Notes: generated by a model not told the origin, from the sequence alone. Counted from the stretch's first letter, positions 7,709 to 16,818 are shown. The stretch: DNA of 64,000 nt from Streptomyces armeniacus (GCF_003355155.1 NZ_CP031320.1:6253367-6317366), one strand, 5' to 3'. A program made the numbers and translations.

Positions 7709-8718
7709 CTCCGCATCAGCGGGGCGACGGGTGGCGGTGCCTGGAGATCTCCGGAGGCAGGCATAGAGGCGTCGTGGGTGGAGAGCGGGGCCAGGTGCGG
7801 CCAGGCTCCGGCGAGCTCGGCGAGCCACAGGCGGGGCCCGGGAGGTCGGGCGGGCGCTAGGGGAAGCCAGCGGCCCAGAGCGGGATCACCGTGCCTCTCG
7901 GGGCCGAGGAGATCGCCGCTGGTGGTGGCCACCGGTACCAGCAACGGGTCATCCAGTGCGGCGAGAGCCTCAGCCAGGACGCGGCGGGCGCCCGCTTCGC
8001 GGCGAGAGCTGGGCAGCCAGATCAGTACCGGGGTGGTGATGCCGGTGGTCGCGGCCAGGCGGGCGTAGCGGTCGATCTTTGCCGCTAGGACGCCGAGTGC
8101 TTCGGTGCCGCAGTCGTATTCGAGGAACCACTCGATGGCGCCAGCGCGAGGCTCGTACCAGCGGCCGTAGGCGTCAGGGCGTACGACGTCACCGAAGTGC
8201 CGCTGGCAGCGGGCCTTGGACCACCACGCGGTCAACTCGCCGCCACTGTGGCCTTTTCGCGTACGAGCGGAGAGAGCGGTGAAGAGGCCGTTGATGCCGG
8301 TGGTGTGCGCGAGTTGGAGGGAGTGGGCGATGCCGATAGCACGGTCGTGCCGGTAGCCCAGCTCCCGAAGCTCCAGACCGTCTTCGCGGGCCAGCAGCGT
8401 GGCTCCGGCCGTGTCGAGGACGTAGTGCATGGGGGCGGTGCCGGCGGTGATGAAGGGCTGGAAGCGGTCGAGGACGCGCCACTTGAACAGCTGAAGGAGA
8501 CGCAGGTTGGCGGCTCGGTGGGTGGGCCAGGCCAGCGAGGCGATCTGGTGGCTGGTGAACACGGAGTGCTCGAAGAGCATCCGGGCCAGCCAACGATCGC
8601 GCGGGGTGAGGTACTTCGCGAGTTTCGCCATGTGGTCGCTGGTAGTTGCCGCGCGGGGGGTAGGGCGCTGGGGCATGTGCCCGCGCAGCTGTCGTTGCGG
8701 GGTGTGGTTGGTGATCAC
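7705..8718 (-). CDS. Replication-relaxation family protein
   Basis: A 337-residue protein starting at GTG 8718 with GGAGGTG eight bases upstream. The N-terminal half is a winged-helix region (LAKYLTPRDRWLARMLFEHSV, SHQIASLAWP, AANLRLLQLFKWRVLDRF) typical of the Replic_Relax family of actinomycete plasmids and conjugative elements. The middle has the RPDAYGRW and FLEYDCGTE motifs of its nuclease-like part, and the tail is Pro-rich. Such proteins are thought to act in DNA relaxation or processing for replication or transfer. It sits between the coupling ATPase and the transglycosylase, which fits a transfer role. Confidence 0.75.
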   Translation of the reverse strand: MITNHTPQRQLRGHMPQRPTPRAATTSDHMAKLAKYLTPRDRWLARMLFEHSVFTSHQIASLAWPTHRAANLRLLQLFKWRVLDRFQPFITAGTAPMHYVLDTAGATLLAREDGLELRELGYRHDRAIGIAHSLQLAHTTGINGLFTALSARTRKGHSGGELTAWWSKARCQRHFGDVVRPDAYGRWYEPRAGAIEWFLEYDCGTEALGVLAAKIDRYARLAATTGITTPVLIWLPSSRREAGARRVLAEALAALDDPLLVPVATTSGDLLGPERHGDPALGRWLPLAPARPPGPRLWLAELAGAWPHLAPLSTHDASMPASGDLQAPPPVAPLMRR

Positions 8719-8812
8719 GAGGTTTCACCTCCATGAGACGGATGACAGGACGGGGCGATCGGAGCCGACGGCGCGGGGCAGATGCGCCTGTGGCCCGGGC
8801 GCTGCACGTTGT

Positions 8813-11362
8813 TCACCGCGTACGCCGCGGATCGGCATGAGCCGACCGATCGCGGTTCTTGCTCAGCGGCACCCGGCCAGGCCGGTGCCGGGCGTTGCGT
8901 GCTGCCGCGGCCCGGATGGCTTTGGCCCGCCCGGGGATGGGTGGGGGGAGTTTCTCGGTGACGGCGGTGAACGCTGGGGCTTCGGCGCCGTGCAGGACCG
9001 GGCGTACGGCGGCGTGGAAGGCGTCGAGGTGGGAGAGGTCGTGTGCGGTCAGCCGGGGTTCGGTGTGCCGGGCCAGGTGGCGGGCGTCCTCGGGTGAGGC
9101 GTTGAAAAGGATCTTGGTGCGGGCATTGGTGCTGATGCCCTCTTCGAGTTCCTTGGGCAACTGCCGTAGGTACTGGTGCGCCAGCGTCAAGGAGAGCCGG
9201 TAGGCGCGGGCTTCGGCGAGCATGTCGCCCAACGGGTAGGGCAGGTGGAGGAAGTTGTGTGCTTCGTCGATGTATAGCCCGCAGTCCCGGCGACGGTCTT
9301 GTGGGGTGCGGGCGCGGGCGGTGGCGGCCTGCCACGTGCGGGCCACGATGATGGATCCGATCAGGTGCGCGGTCTCTGCGCCGAGCGCGTCCTGGGCGAT
9401 GCGTACCAGGCAGATCCCGCCGTCCAGCACCTGCCCCATCTCCACAGTGGAGGGCCCGTCGGCGAGCGCGGCGCGGACGAAGGGGCGCAGCAGTACCCCG
9501 CGGAGTTTGTTCATCAGCGGGGCGGTCACCTGGGCGCGGGCGGCATCCGAGAGGTCGCCGTACCAGCTCCAGAAGCCCTTGAGGATGTCGTCTTCGGGCC
9601 CGAGGCGGCTGGTGGCCCGGTGCCGGAAGGCGGCGTCGGTCAGCAGACGGGGCAGGTCACTCAGCAGTGGGGTGCCGGGCTGGGCCCGCAGGGTCAGCAG
9701 TCCAGCGCGCAGGATGTCATCGGTGCGCGGACCCCAGCTCGCGGCGTAGATCCGGGAGAAGATCGAGGTGAGTTGGTCCACGCTGCGTGCCGGGTCGGTG
9801 CCCTCCAGGGGGTTGAGGATGGGCGGGCGGCTCTTGCTGTCCGCGTCGAAGAGCACCACCTTCTCGCCGAGCTCTTCCGGGAGCCGCATCAGCACGTCGG
9901 TGACCAGATCGCCCTTGGGGTCGACAACGACCGCCCCGCGTCCGGCCTCGGCGTCCGCGAGGATCATCCGCGCCATCAGCTCCGACTTGCCGGATCCGGT
10001 GGCGCCCAGGATGTGCAGGTGCTGCCGGGCGTCGGGAACGCGCAGGGCGACCGGGCGCGGGTGGCCGCCGCTGGTGCGGCCGATCGGCCGCACCCCGGCC
10101 CCGGAGGCCGGGACGCCGGGTGGGGGCGGTACGGCGCGGGCGCCTGCGCGTTGCAAGCCGGGCACCGTTTCGTCCCACGGCAGGTGCGCCAGTGCGGCCA
10201 GCTCCGCGACGGAGAGCAAGTCCCCGTCATCCAGGCGGCGTTCGGCCAGGAGTGGCACCAGGCGCCGGGAGCGTGTGCGGGCGCGGCGGTAGTAGTTGTG
10301 CTCGGTGAACGCGGCGAAGGCGGAGGCGATCGCATGTCCCCGACCGCGCAGCTGCTCTGAAGCCCGCGTGCACTCCGCCTGGGAAGCGGTGGCGGGCACG
10401 GTGGCGGTGATGCCGTAGCGGACCCGGGTGTCGTACGGGGCGCCGCGCTGCTTGGCGACGATCACCCGGTCCTCGGCCGAGATCGCCAATGTGGTCTGCC
10501 GGTCCAGCACCGGCCCGCCGGTGCGGGAACGGGAGCGCGAGCGGGGGTGGTGGCCGGGGGTGGCCAGGTCCAGCAGGCCGCTGACCAGGCGGGGCGACTG
10601 CCCGGCCCGCAGTCGCCGGGCCGCGCGGCGGGCCCTTGTCACCCGCCGCCCGGCCACCGGCCGGGCCAGCACCTGCACCACCGCCTGCTCGCGTGGCCCC
10701 AGACCGACCGGCGCGCCCAGCAGAGCGCGGATCGGGTCGGCGGGAAACTCGGTGCGCAGCGGCAGCGCCTCGGGCCTCCCCAGCCGCAACTCGCCTCCAG
10801 CCGCGAGCAGTTGCTGACCGTTCGGAGCCGTGCAGGGAAGGGGCGCGGTGGCGGGCGTGGTGCGGGTGTGCGCCCCGGGCCAGGCCGACTCGACGGCCCG
10901 CTCGATCATCCCCGGCGGGATGACGCCGGGCACCCAGACCTGGAGGTGAACGGTCTCCCGGTCGAAGACGTACTCGAAGGCCAGGTGGGGCTGGCCGGTC
11001 ACCATACGGCGCCACGCCGGCCGCAGCAGGCCCACCAGGTTCGCCCACAGCGCGGCGGCACCCTCGGCATCGACCGTGGGCGGCGGCAGGATCTGGACCA
11101 ACCGCGCGTCCTCGGCCAACTGGTGGCGGCAGCGGCGGCGCCACCACCAGCGGGCCCACACCAGCCCGGCAGCAAGGGCGGCAACGGCCGGACCGACGAG
11201 GAGCCCCCAGGTGAGGGCCCAGTGCTGGAAGTGCGCGAGTAGGGCGTGCAGTGCGCCTGCGGGGTCGCGCAGATACTCCGTCAGCGGCGAGTTGGCCGCT
11301 GAAGAGCTGGACGTAGCGCCTTGTGCCGGGAGCCGCGGGAGCGGGGCGGGAATAGTGGACAT
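8813..11362 (-). CDS. VirD4/TraM-like type IV coupling ATPase
   Basis: An 849-residue protein starting at ATG 11362; GGAAGG lies upstream at longer than usual spacing. Near the N-terminus is a membrane segment (WGLLVGPAVAALAAGLVWARWWW). It is followed by a long domain (AFEYVFDRETVHLQVWVPG) like those of actinomycete transfer ATPases. The motor domain has the P-loop LGATGSGKSELMARM, then VVVDPKGDLVTDV, and a Walker B IDEAHNFLHLP with a TraM-like recognition region after it (TLAHQYLRQLPKELEEGI). It should couple the DNA substrate to the secretion channel at the membrane. It is the fourth gene of the transfer operon. Confidence 0.85.
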   Translation of the reverse strand: MSTIPAPLPRLPAQGATSSSSAANSPLTEYLRDPAGALHALLAHFQHWALTWGLLVGPAVAALAAGLVWARWWWRRRCRHQLAEDARLVQILPPPTVDAEGAAALWANLVGLLRPAWRRMVTGQPHLAFEYVFDRETVHLQVWVPGVIPPGMIERAVESAWPGAHTRTTPATAPLPCTAPNGQQLLAAGGELRLGRPEALPLRTEFPADPIRALLGAPVGLGPREQAVVQVLARPVAGRRVTRARRAARRLRAGQSPRLVSGLLDLATPGHHPRSRSRSRTGGPVLDRQTTLAISAEDRVIVAKQRGAPYDTRVRYGITATVPATASQAECTRASEQLRGRGHAIASAFAAFTEHNYYRRARTRSRRLVPLLAERRLDDGDLLSVAELAALAHLPWDETVPGLQRAGARAVPPPPGVPASGAGVRPIGRTSGGHPRPVALRVPDARQHLHILGATGSGKSELMARMILADAEAGRGAVVVDPKGDLVTDVLMRLPEELGEKVVLFDADSKSRPPILNPLEGTDPARSVDQLTSIFSRIYAASWGPRTDDILRAGLLTLRAQPGTPLLSDLPRLLTDAAFRHRATSRLGPEDDILKGFWSWYGDLSDAARAQVTAPLMNKLRGVLLRPFVRAALADGPSTVEMGQVLDGGICLVRIAQDALGAETAHLIGSIIVARTWQAATARARTPQDRRRDCGLYIDEAHNFLHLPYPLGDMLAEARAYRLSLTLAHQYLRQLPKELEEGISTNARTKILFNASPEDARHLARHTEPRLTAHDLSHLDAFHAAVRPVLHGAEAPAFTAVTEKLPPPIPGRAKAIRAAAARNARHRPGRVPLSKNRDRSAHADPRRTR

Positions 11363-11409
11363 GGCGGCGGTGACCTTCCAACGGCGAACAGCGGGCGGGC
11401 AGCGGGATG

Positions 11410-12252
11410 TCAGGCAGCACGGTCGCGCTGCTCGGCGACGGACCGGTCCTGGTCTTCTTCCGTGACCTGCGGACGGTCGTTGGTGAGCAGCCGCAGCGGG
11501 GGGCGGCGCCCGTGCAGCCGTTCGTGGCGTTCGGCGTCGACTTCGGCCTGCCAGGAACGGAACGTGCGTCCATCGAGGCGTTTGAGGTAGTGCGGGATGC
11601 GGTTGGCGGGGATACCGACCAGCCGGGGCCCGAGTACGGCGAGGAGGTCGTTTGCTTCCTGGCTGTGCCACCCCGCTTCGGTGATGGCCTCTTCGTCGGG
11701 GAAGACGTCGGCGACCCGGTCGTGTTCGGGATCCAGCGCGCTGTCATGGATGCCGCCGTAGCTGTACACCCATAGGAGGTTCTCCGGGGCTTGTGGTTCC
11801 ACCAGGGCGCGGAAGCGGGCGACTTCCTTGGTGTAGGCGTAGAAGTTCACCTCGGGGCGGGCGCAGATGATCCGGAGCCAGGCGAAGGTGTAGGCGTCGG
11901 AGAAGAAGTCGCCCGAGTCATGGATCCGTATCCAGGCGCCGCGGAACTTCGCGGCGCCCAGTTCGGTGGTCATTGCGTCTTCCCAGCCGGGCAGGTCGTC
12001 CAGGACGAAGGCGAGGTTGGCTTGGTGTTTGGCCCGAACGACGGGCCAGGTGTAGGTGCCGTGCCGGGCGTAGCAGACCTGGCGGCAGACCCCGGCCGAG
12101 GGGCAGGTGTTGTAGCTGCGGCCATCAGGCAGGCGGCCGGCCCAGGCGGGCAGCGACCAGTTCCAGACACCGATGGCGCGCATCTCACGGTTCTGGGTCA
12201 GCAGGCGGGTTGGTCGCGGCGATGGGGTGGACCCGGATGGAGTGGAGGACAT
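11410..12252 (-). CDS. Gp88-like protein with Cys cluster
   Basis: A 280-residue protein starting at ATG 12252, eight bases after GAAGGG. It matches the phage/element Gp88 family: NREMRAIGVWNWSLPAW, then the cysteine cluster CPSAGVCRQVCYARHGTY, IRIHDSGDFFSDAYTFAWL, NFYAYTKEV and NLLWVYSYGG. The Cys cluster and the following barrel-like strands recall radical-SAM proteins (the related Gp37/Gp68 families show the same look), but no function is proven. It lies inside the conjugation operon between VirB4 and the coupling ATPase, an unusual position for a phage-type gene. Confidence 0.7.
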   Translation of the reverse strand: MSSTPSGSTPSPRPTRLLTQNREMRAIGVWNWSLPAWAGRLPDGRSYNTCPSAGVCRQVCYARHGTYTWPVVRAKHQANLAFVLDDLPGWEDAMTTELGAAKFRGAWIRIHDSGDFFSDAYTFAWLRIICARPEVNFYAYTKEVARFRALVEPQAPENLLWVYSYGGIHDSALDPEHDRVADVFPDEEAITEAGWHSQEANDLLAVLGPRLVGIPANRIPHYLKRLDGRTFRSWQAEVDAERHERLHGRRPPLRLLTNDRPQVTEEDQDRSVAEQRDRAA

Positions 12253-12378
12253 GAGGGTGCCCTTCAAGCGGTGCGAGCGGCGGTCCATTGCCTGTCGTGG
12301 GGTTCGAAGACGCGCACGCGGACGGCGTGTTGCCGTGGAGCCGTCCCCTGGTGAGCTGTGGCCCCGAGTTCGGAGGGC

Positions 12379-14304
12379 TCAGCGGGCGTCGAGATCGACG
12401 GAGTCATCGGGGTCGGCGTCGAAGGTGTGCACGTCACTGCCGGAATCAAGATCCAGATATGACTCGGTACCGGCCGCGGTGGCGCCGTGTTCGGCGTAGG
12501 CGGCGAGTTCAGCGGGATCGGTGGTGATCAGGTGGTGTTCTGCCGGTGAGGCGATCGCTTCGAAGGAGACGCGCTGGGTTCCGGCCGCCAGCAGCCCTTG
12601 GCCGCGGTCGGCGGCCAGCAGGAACTCCCGCTCTCCCTCGGACAGGTTGAACGTGGCGGTGATCTCGTCGATGGCCTGCGGGGCCTGGCGCAGCAGGATC
12701 TGTGTGGCCGCGTTGGCCACGACGGCTTTCCCGAGCTCGGAGCCGAGGACGTCGGCGGTGTCCTGGGTGGCGACGGTAAGTCCGGCCCAGCGTTTCCGGA
12801 AACCTTTGGCCATGCGGAAGAGAAAGTCGGCACCTGCGGGCTCCTTCATCAACAGCCAGGCCTCGTCGACTGCGACCAAGCGGGGCCGCCGCAGGGCGGG
12901 GTTGGAGACCTGCCGCCAGACCGTGTCCAGGGTCAGCAGGGTGCCGATCGGCTTCAGTTCCTCGGCGAGATCCCTCAGGGAGTAGGCGACCAGGTGGCCC
13001 TCGGGGCGGGTGGTGGTGGGGCCGTTGAAGAGGCCGGAGAACGCGCCGCGAACGTAGGGGTCCAAGCGTGCGGCGAGGTCGTTGGCCGCGCGGGTCTTGG
13101 ACTCTTCCAGGACCGAGGCGAGGTCGGCGAGCAGCGGGGCGGGGCGGGTCCAGGTGCGCGGGTCGGAGGTGATGCCCGCTTGCTGGTAGGTGAGAGTGAT
13201 AGCCCGGTCCAGTACGGCCCGCTCGGCGGGGGTGAGCCCGGTGCCCAGCAGGACCGAGATGACGGTGTGCAGGAACAGGGCACGGCGCACCAGGGCGTCC
13301 TTGGGCGCGGTGCGGCGCCCGTCCTCACGGGTGTACAGGGGCAGGTCGAAGGGGTTGAGGCGTACACCGTCGGCGCCGAGGTGGAGGTAGGTGCCGCCCA
13401 CCGCGTGGGTGAGGCGGGCGTACTCGTCTTCAGGGTCGATGACGTGGATTTCGATCCCCCGGTACAGGGAGCGCAGCAGTTCCAGCTTGAGGAGGTAGGA
13501 CTTGCCGGCGCCGGAGTGGCCGAGGATGACGCTGTTGTGGTTGTCCAGGGCGAAGCGGTCCCAGTGGACCAGGCCCTGGGAGGCGGTGTTGTAGCCGTAG
13601 AGCACCCCGGCCGGGGCAGCGGCCACCGTGGTGGGGTCGGCGGGGGGAAGGTCGGGGCTGGTGAAGGGGAAGGCCGCGGCCAGCGCGCTGGTGTCGAAGG
13701 TGCGGCGCATCCGTACCTGGTCCAGGCCCAGCGGCAGGCAGGTGACCCAGCCTTGCAGGCTGCGGTAGCTGGTCGGTTTCGCATCGAGCAGGAGGCTGGC
13801 GGCAAGCGCGCGGACGGCGGCGACCTCGGTCTCCAACTCCTGACGGCTGGCCGCGTGCACGGTCAGGTACAGGCCGAGACGGAAGAGCTTGCCTTCGCCG
13901 CGGGCGACGCGGGCTGAGAGGTCGTAGGCGTCCTCGGTGGCGGCCTCCACGTACTGGTCGAGGAGCCGCCCTCTCTCCTCGCGGTAGCGGCGCCCGGACT
14001 CCAGCTTGGCCAGTTGCCGCTTGAGGCGCCGGGCTGCGGTGACCGGGTCGATCGGCTCGACGTGCAAGGAGACGTCGACGCGTCCGGGGTAGGTCAGCAG
14101 CGGCTGCAGCCACCCGGGATGGACCTCGCGGGGAAAGCCGGTGACGGCGAACGAGGCCACCAGCTCGCCCCCGACCTCCAGGTGCCGGGCACCCACGGCC
14201 AACGTGTCCGGGGTCAGCGCAGGGCTGTTGTCCGGCTGCACCGCCTCCGCCGCGGGGTGGCGGCGCGCAGGCGGTGCTGACCGGCGGGCACGTGCACGCT
14301 TCAT
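12379..14304 (-). CDS. virB4: VirB4-like conjugation ATPase
   Basis: A 641-residue protein. The N-terminal half carries the VirB4 substrate-handling domain (GWLQPLLTYPGRVDVSLHVEP, KLESGRRYREERGRLLDQYVEAA). The P-loop GHSGAGKS is at residues 262-269, followed by IHVIDPEDEYARL. The Walker B region reads RLVAVDEAWLLM, with an arginine-finger-like FRKRWAGLTVATQD downstream. It powers channel assembly in Gram-positive conjugation machines. Its ATG overlaps the stop of the PrgI-like gene by four bases (ATGA at 14301-14304). The C-terminus is acidic and low in complexity. Confidence 0.88.
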   Translation of the reverse strand: MKRARARRSAPPARRHPAAEAVQPDNSPALTPDTLAVGARHLEVGGELVASFAVTGFPREVHPGWLQPLLTYPGRVDVSLHVEPIDPVTAARRLKRQLAKLESGRRYREERGRLLDQYVEAATEDAYDLSARVARGEGKLFRLGLYLTVHAASRQELETEVAAVRALAASLLLDAKPTSYRSLQGWVTCLPLGLDQVRMRRTFDTSALAAAFPFTSPDLPPADPTTVAAAPAGVLYGYNTASQGLVHWDRFALDNHNSVILGHSGAGKSYLLKLELLRSLYRGIEIHVIDPEDEYARLTHAVGGTYLHLGADGVRLNPFDLPLYTREDGRRTAPKDALVRRALFLHTVISVLLGTGLTPAERAVLDRAITLTYQQAGITSDPRTWTRPAPLLADLASVLEESKTRAANDLAARLDPYVRGAFSGLFNGPTTTRPEGHLVAYSLRDLAEELKPIGTLLTLDTVWRQVSNPALRRPRLVAVDEAWLLMKEPAGADFLFRMAKGFRKRWAGLTVATQDTADVLGSELGKAVVANAATQILLRQAPQAIDEITATFNLSEGEREFLLAADRGQGLLAAGTQRVSFEAIASPAEHHLITTDPAELAAYAEHGATAAGTESYLDLDSGSDVHTFDADPDDSVDLDAR

Positions 14305-15425
14305 GACGCAGACCTCCCTTCTGGCATGCCGGAGAGCCAGCTCTCTTCAGCGCCGCCGTCCCGGCTCCCGTACTCGACCGGGGGCGGGGTGGTGATCACG
14401 TCATCGGCGGCGGCGAGGGACGGGGAGGGCGGCAGCAGGCTGTCGGGGTTGCAGGCCGCTGCCAACACGGCGGTGGCCTGCCCGGGATCCAGCGGGGTGA
14501 CGGTGATCCCGCTGGGGCCCAGGAGTTCGACGGCTTCGCCGAGACGGCGTGCCAGGCGAGTCTGCGCCGCGTGGAGAGTGGCGTCATCCGGCTGCGCGCT
14601 CCGCCGCGTGCGCTTGCACGGAGTGAGGGCGGAGAGCAGCGAGGTGCCGCCGAGCCCGTCCACCGGAACGGCCGTGTGCAGGGGTTCACGCAGTACGAGG
14701 AGGACTTGACGGCGCAGCAGATCGGTCTGCTGGCCCAGTTGGACAAGGTAGTCGGCGTGCTCGCGCGCAGCGGCCTCGAGCGCCGAGTGCGGCAGCTGTG
14801 ACGCGTTGGCGCGCAGTTCGTTGATCTGCGCGGACAGATCGAGTCGTTCGGTGCGCACCAGGACTTGGACGGGGGCGGTCAGGGAGTGCAGGTAGCGTCC
14901 GAACGCGCCGGTCAGCGCCTGCTGTTCGGTGGGGGTGCGCAGGGCGAAGTTGACGGTGCTGCACACCGCGACCGCCGCGAGCCCGTCGCCGCCCAGATCC
15001 ACCGCGGCGGTCTCGGTGACCTGCTCTGCCGGCATTCGTACGGGAGCGGGGTGGACGTCGCCACCGGGATAGTCCTCCCCGTGTGCGGGTGTGGCCTTCC
15101 CGGTGAGCCAGGCGGGGGCGGGGTGGAGGCCTTCGGGGGCGGCGACCTGGAAGCGGGGCGCCAGGCGCTGTCGCAGCGCGGACGTCATCAGGCGGTCCAG
15201 GGACAGACCATCGCGGCGGCCCAGGGCCAGCAGCGCCGCACCCGCGCCCACGGGGAGGGCGGCGACGGCGAAGACGGGCAGCGGCACCAGCGACCGGGTG
15301 GCGGACCAGATGCCGTAGAGCACGATGCCGGTGACCGCGAGGATCGTCAGCTGTCGTGCCGTCAGGTTCGCCAGGACGGTGTCCTCGCGGTCCACGTCGG
15401 CGGGGATCCGTATCGACTGCGTCAT
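14301..15425 (-). CDS. PrgI-like conjugation membrane protein
   Basis: A 374-residue protein starting at ATG 15425 with AGGAGG about ten bases upstream. Residues 20-70 hold the two membrane segments typical of PrgI/VirB3-like proteins (LTARQLTILAVTGIVLYGIW and LVPLPVFAVAALPVGAGAAL). A longer soluble domain follows, with VAVCSTVNFALRTPTEQQAL and a DLSAQINELRANASQLP helix. It is the first gene of the minus-strand transfer operon and is coupled to virB4. Its true upstream region is lost: 28 bases beyond its start the sequence folds back and enters adapter. Confidence 0.75.
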   Translation of the reverse strand: MTQSIRIPADVDREDTVLANLTARQLTILAVTGIVLYGIWSATRSLVPLPVFAVAALPVGAGAALLALGRRDGLSLDRLMTSALRQRLAPRFQVAAPEGLHPAPAWLTGKATPAHGEDYPGGDVHPAPVRMPAEQVTETAAVDLGGDGLAAVAVCSTVNFALRTPTEQQALTGAFGRYLHSLTAPVQVLVRTERLDLSAQINELRANASQLPHSALEAAAREHADYLVQLGQQTDLLRRQVLLVLREPLHTAVPVDGLGGTSLLSALTPCKRTRRSAQPDDATLHAAQTRLARRLGEAVELLGPSGITVTPLDPGQATAVLAAACNPDSLLPPSPSLAAADDVITTPPPVEYGSRDGGAEESWLSGMPEGRSAS

Positions 15426-15428
15426 GGC

Positions 15429-15488
15429 TGGCTACCTCCTGGGCCGCGGCCGATGCGGCGGGGTCGGCCGCGGCCCAGGAGGTAGCCA
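15429..15488. repeat. Fold-back palindrome, probable assembly artefact
   Basis: A perfect 25-bp inverted repeat, 15429-15453 against 15464-15488, around a 10-base loop. It includes the ribosome site of the PrgI-like gene on one strand and a mirror copy on the other. The right arm runs straight into Nextera adapter, so I read it as a minus-strand read joined head-on to the contig end. Confidence 0.8.
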
Positions 15489-15553
15489 TGTCTCTTTTAC
15501 ACCTCTCCGAGCCCACAGGACGGACTCCTACCCCGTTTACCGTTTTCTGCTTG
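15489..15553 (+). other. Illumina Nextera i7 adapter read-through
   Basis: Matches the Nextera mosaic end, the CCGAGCCCAC adapter part, the index GGACTCCT (15522-15529, identical to index N705) and the P7 tail ending TTCTGCTTG. I count 56 of 65 bases identical with no gaps. The bases after it (15554-15570) look like run-off noise. This is not genomic sequence. Confidence 0.95.
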
Positions 15554-15570
15554 CACAGAAAACTTACCCT

Positions 15571-15675
15571 ACCGCCCGCACCGGTCAACGCCTCCTCGCC
15601 CTGGCCACGGCCATCTGGCACAACTGGACCACCGGAGCCCGAAGCAAACGATCTCTCATCGCCTACGACCACTAA
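15571..15675 (+). pseudogene. IS transposase C-terminus (IS982/IS5-like)
   Basis: The last 34 codons before the TAA at 15673-15675 read TGQRLLALATAIWHNWTTGA followed by RSKRSLIAYDH, the usual C-terminus of this DDE transposase group. Everything upstream is adapter and noise, so the fragment is probably the edge of a contig that broke inside a multi-copy IS, not a gene truncated in the genome. Confidence 0.75.
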
Positions 15676-15701
15676 GAACATCGGACTCATTCATCTAGGA
15701 G

Positions 15702-15730
15702 GTATACCGGGCGAAACCCGCCCGGTATAC
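15702..15730. promoter_or_regulatory. 12-bp-arm palindrome before the WYL regulator
   Basis: GTATACCGGGCG, five bases, CGCCCGGTATAC: perfect arms, 17 bases before the ATG of the WYL regulator and directly ahead of its GAGGGAGA ribosome site. It is a natural candidate for autoregulation. Confidence 0.55.
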
Positions 15731-15747
15731 GAGGGAGACTTCCGGAC

Positions 15748-16818
15748 ATGCCCCGCCCCATCGCCCGCGTCCTCGCCCTGCTGGAGCTCTTGCAGTCGGG
15801 CGGCATCCGTACGGCGGCCGAACTCGCCGACCGGCTCGGCGTGGACGAACGTACGGTGCGGCACTACATCGGCCACCTCATCGACCTCGACATACCCGTC
15901 GAGTCGGTACGCGGCCGCCACGGCGGCTACCGGCTCGCCCCCGGCCACCGCATGCCGCCGCTCATGCTGAACGACGACGAGGCACTCGCCGTGGCGCTCG
16001 GCCTGGTCGCGGGCGAGCGGGCCGGACTGACGCCCTCCACGAGCACGGGCACGGGCACGGGCGCGGGCACGAGCACGGGCGCGGGCGCGAGCACGAACAC
16101 GGGCACGGGCACCGCGAGCGAGACGGCGGCGGCCAAGATCCGGCGGGTCCTGCCCGGACGGCTGCGCCTCAGGCTCGACGCCGTGCTCGGCAGCCTCGCC
16201 TTCACGGCCCCGCCCCGCACTCCGGCCGCGGCCCCGGCGACCGAAGTGCTCCTTCCGATCGCCGACGCGGTGAACCACCACCGGCCGGTCACGATCCGCT
16301 ACACCTCCGCGGACGGCCGCCACAGCGAGCGGACACTGCATCCGCACGGCCTCGTCGTTCACTCCGGGAAGTGGTACACGACGGCTGCGGATCTCACGTC
16401 CGGCCAGGACCGTACGTTCCGGCTGGACCGCATCACCGACGTACGGACCCTGCCGGGCTCCTTCGAACCGCCGCCCGCCGCCGATCCGGCGGAGCGCGTG
16501 CTGACGGCGCTCGCCACGGCTCCGTACCGGTACGAGGTGTCCTTGCGCGTCCAGGCCACGGCCGAGCACATCCACACGCGGCTTCCGCCCAGCGTCGCCG
16601 TCGTCCACGAACTGCCGTCCCCGGGAGGCGCGGACGCGCAGACCGAGCGCTGGTCACGCGTCGGACTGCGCGTGGACCGGCTCGACTGGCTGCCCGCCGT
16701 CCTCGCCTCGCTCGACCGGCCGTTCGTCATCGACCGGCCGGACGAACTGCGCGGCCTCGTCGAGGCCCTGGCCGAACGGCTCACGGCCTCGGCCCGCCGG
16801 ACTCCGCCCCAGGACTGA
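15748..16818 (+). CDS. HTH-WYL (YafY-type) transcriptional regulator
   Basis: A 356-residue protein starting at ATG 15748. Residues 1-65 form a winged HTH (RVLALLELLQSGGIRTAAEL, DRLGVDERTVRHYIGHLIDL). The WYL domain follows (VTIRYTSADGRHSERTLHPHG, GKWYTTAADLTSGQDRTFRLDR, with the W-Y-L-type core as KWYTT). A C-terminal WCX-like extension ends the protein. Between HTH and WYL is a Thr/Gly/Ser run coded by near-perfect repeats of ACGGGC and related hexamers (about 16036-16113), which probably varies in length between strains. WYL proteins sense ligands, often nucleic-acid-derived. The target genes are unknown; a palindrome lies in front of its own start. Confidence 0.85.
   Translation: MPRPIARVLALLELLQSGGIRTAAELADRLGVDERTVRHYIGHLIDLDIPVESVRGRHGGYRLAPGHRMPPLMLNDDEALAVALGLVAGERAGLTPSTSTGTGTGAGTSTGAGASTNTGTGTASETAAAKIRRVLPGRLRLRLDAVLGSLAFTAPPRTPAAAPATEVLLPIADAVNHHRPVTIRYTSADGRHSERTLHPHGLVVHSGKWYTTAADLTSGQDRTFRLDRITDVRTLPGSFEPPPAADPAERVLTALATAPYRYEVSLRVQATAEHIHTRLPPSVAVVHELPSPGGADAQTERWSRVGLRVDRLDWLPAVLASLDRPFVIDRPDELRGLVEALAERLTASARRTPPQD

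Noticed and set aside
15429..15488. RNA hairpin sequestering the ribosome site of the PrgI-like gene
   Set aside because: One arm abuts sequencing adapter; a fold-back artefact is more likely.
15356..15970. Plus-strand frame of 204 codons from the palindrome through the WYL regulator start
   Set aside because: It reads through adapter sequence and the WYL gene in another frame.
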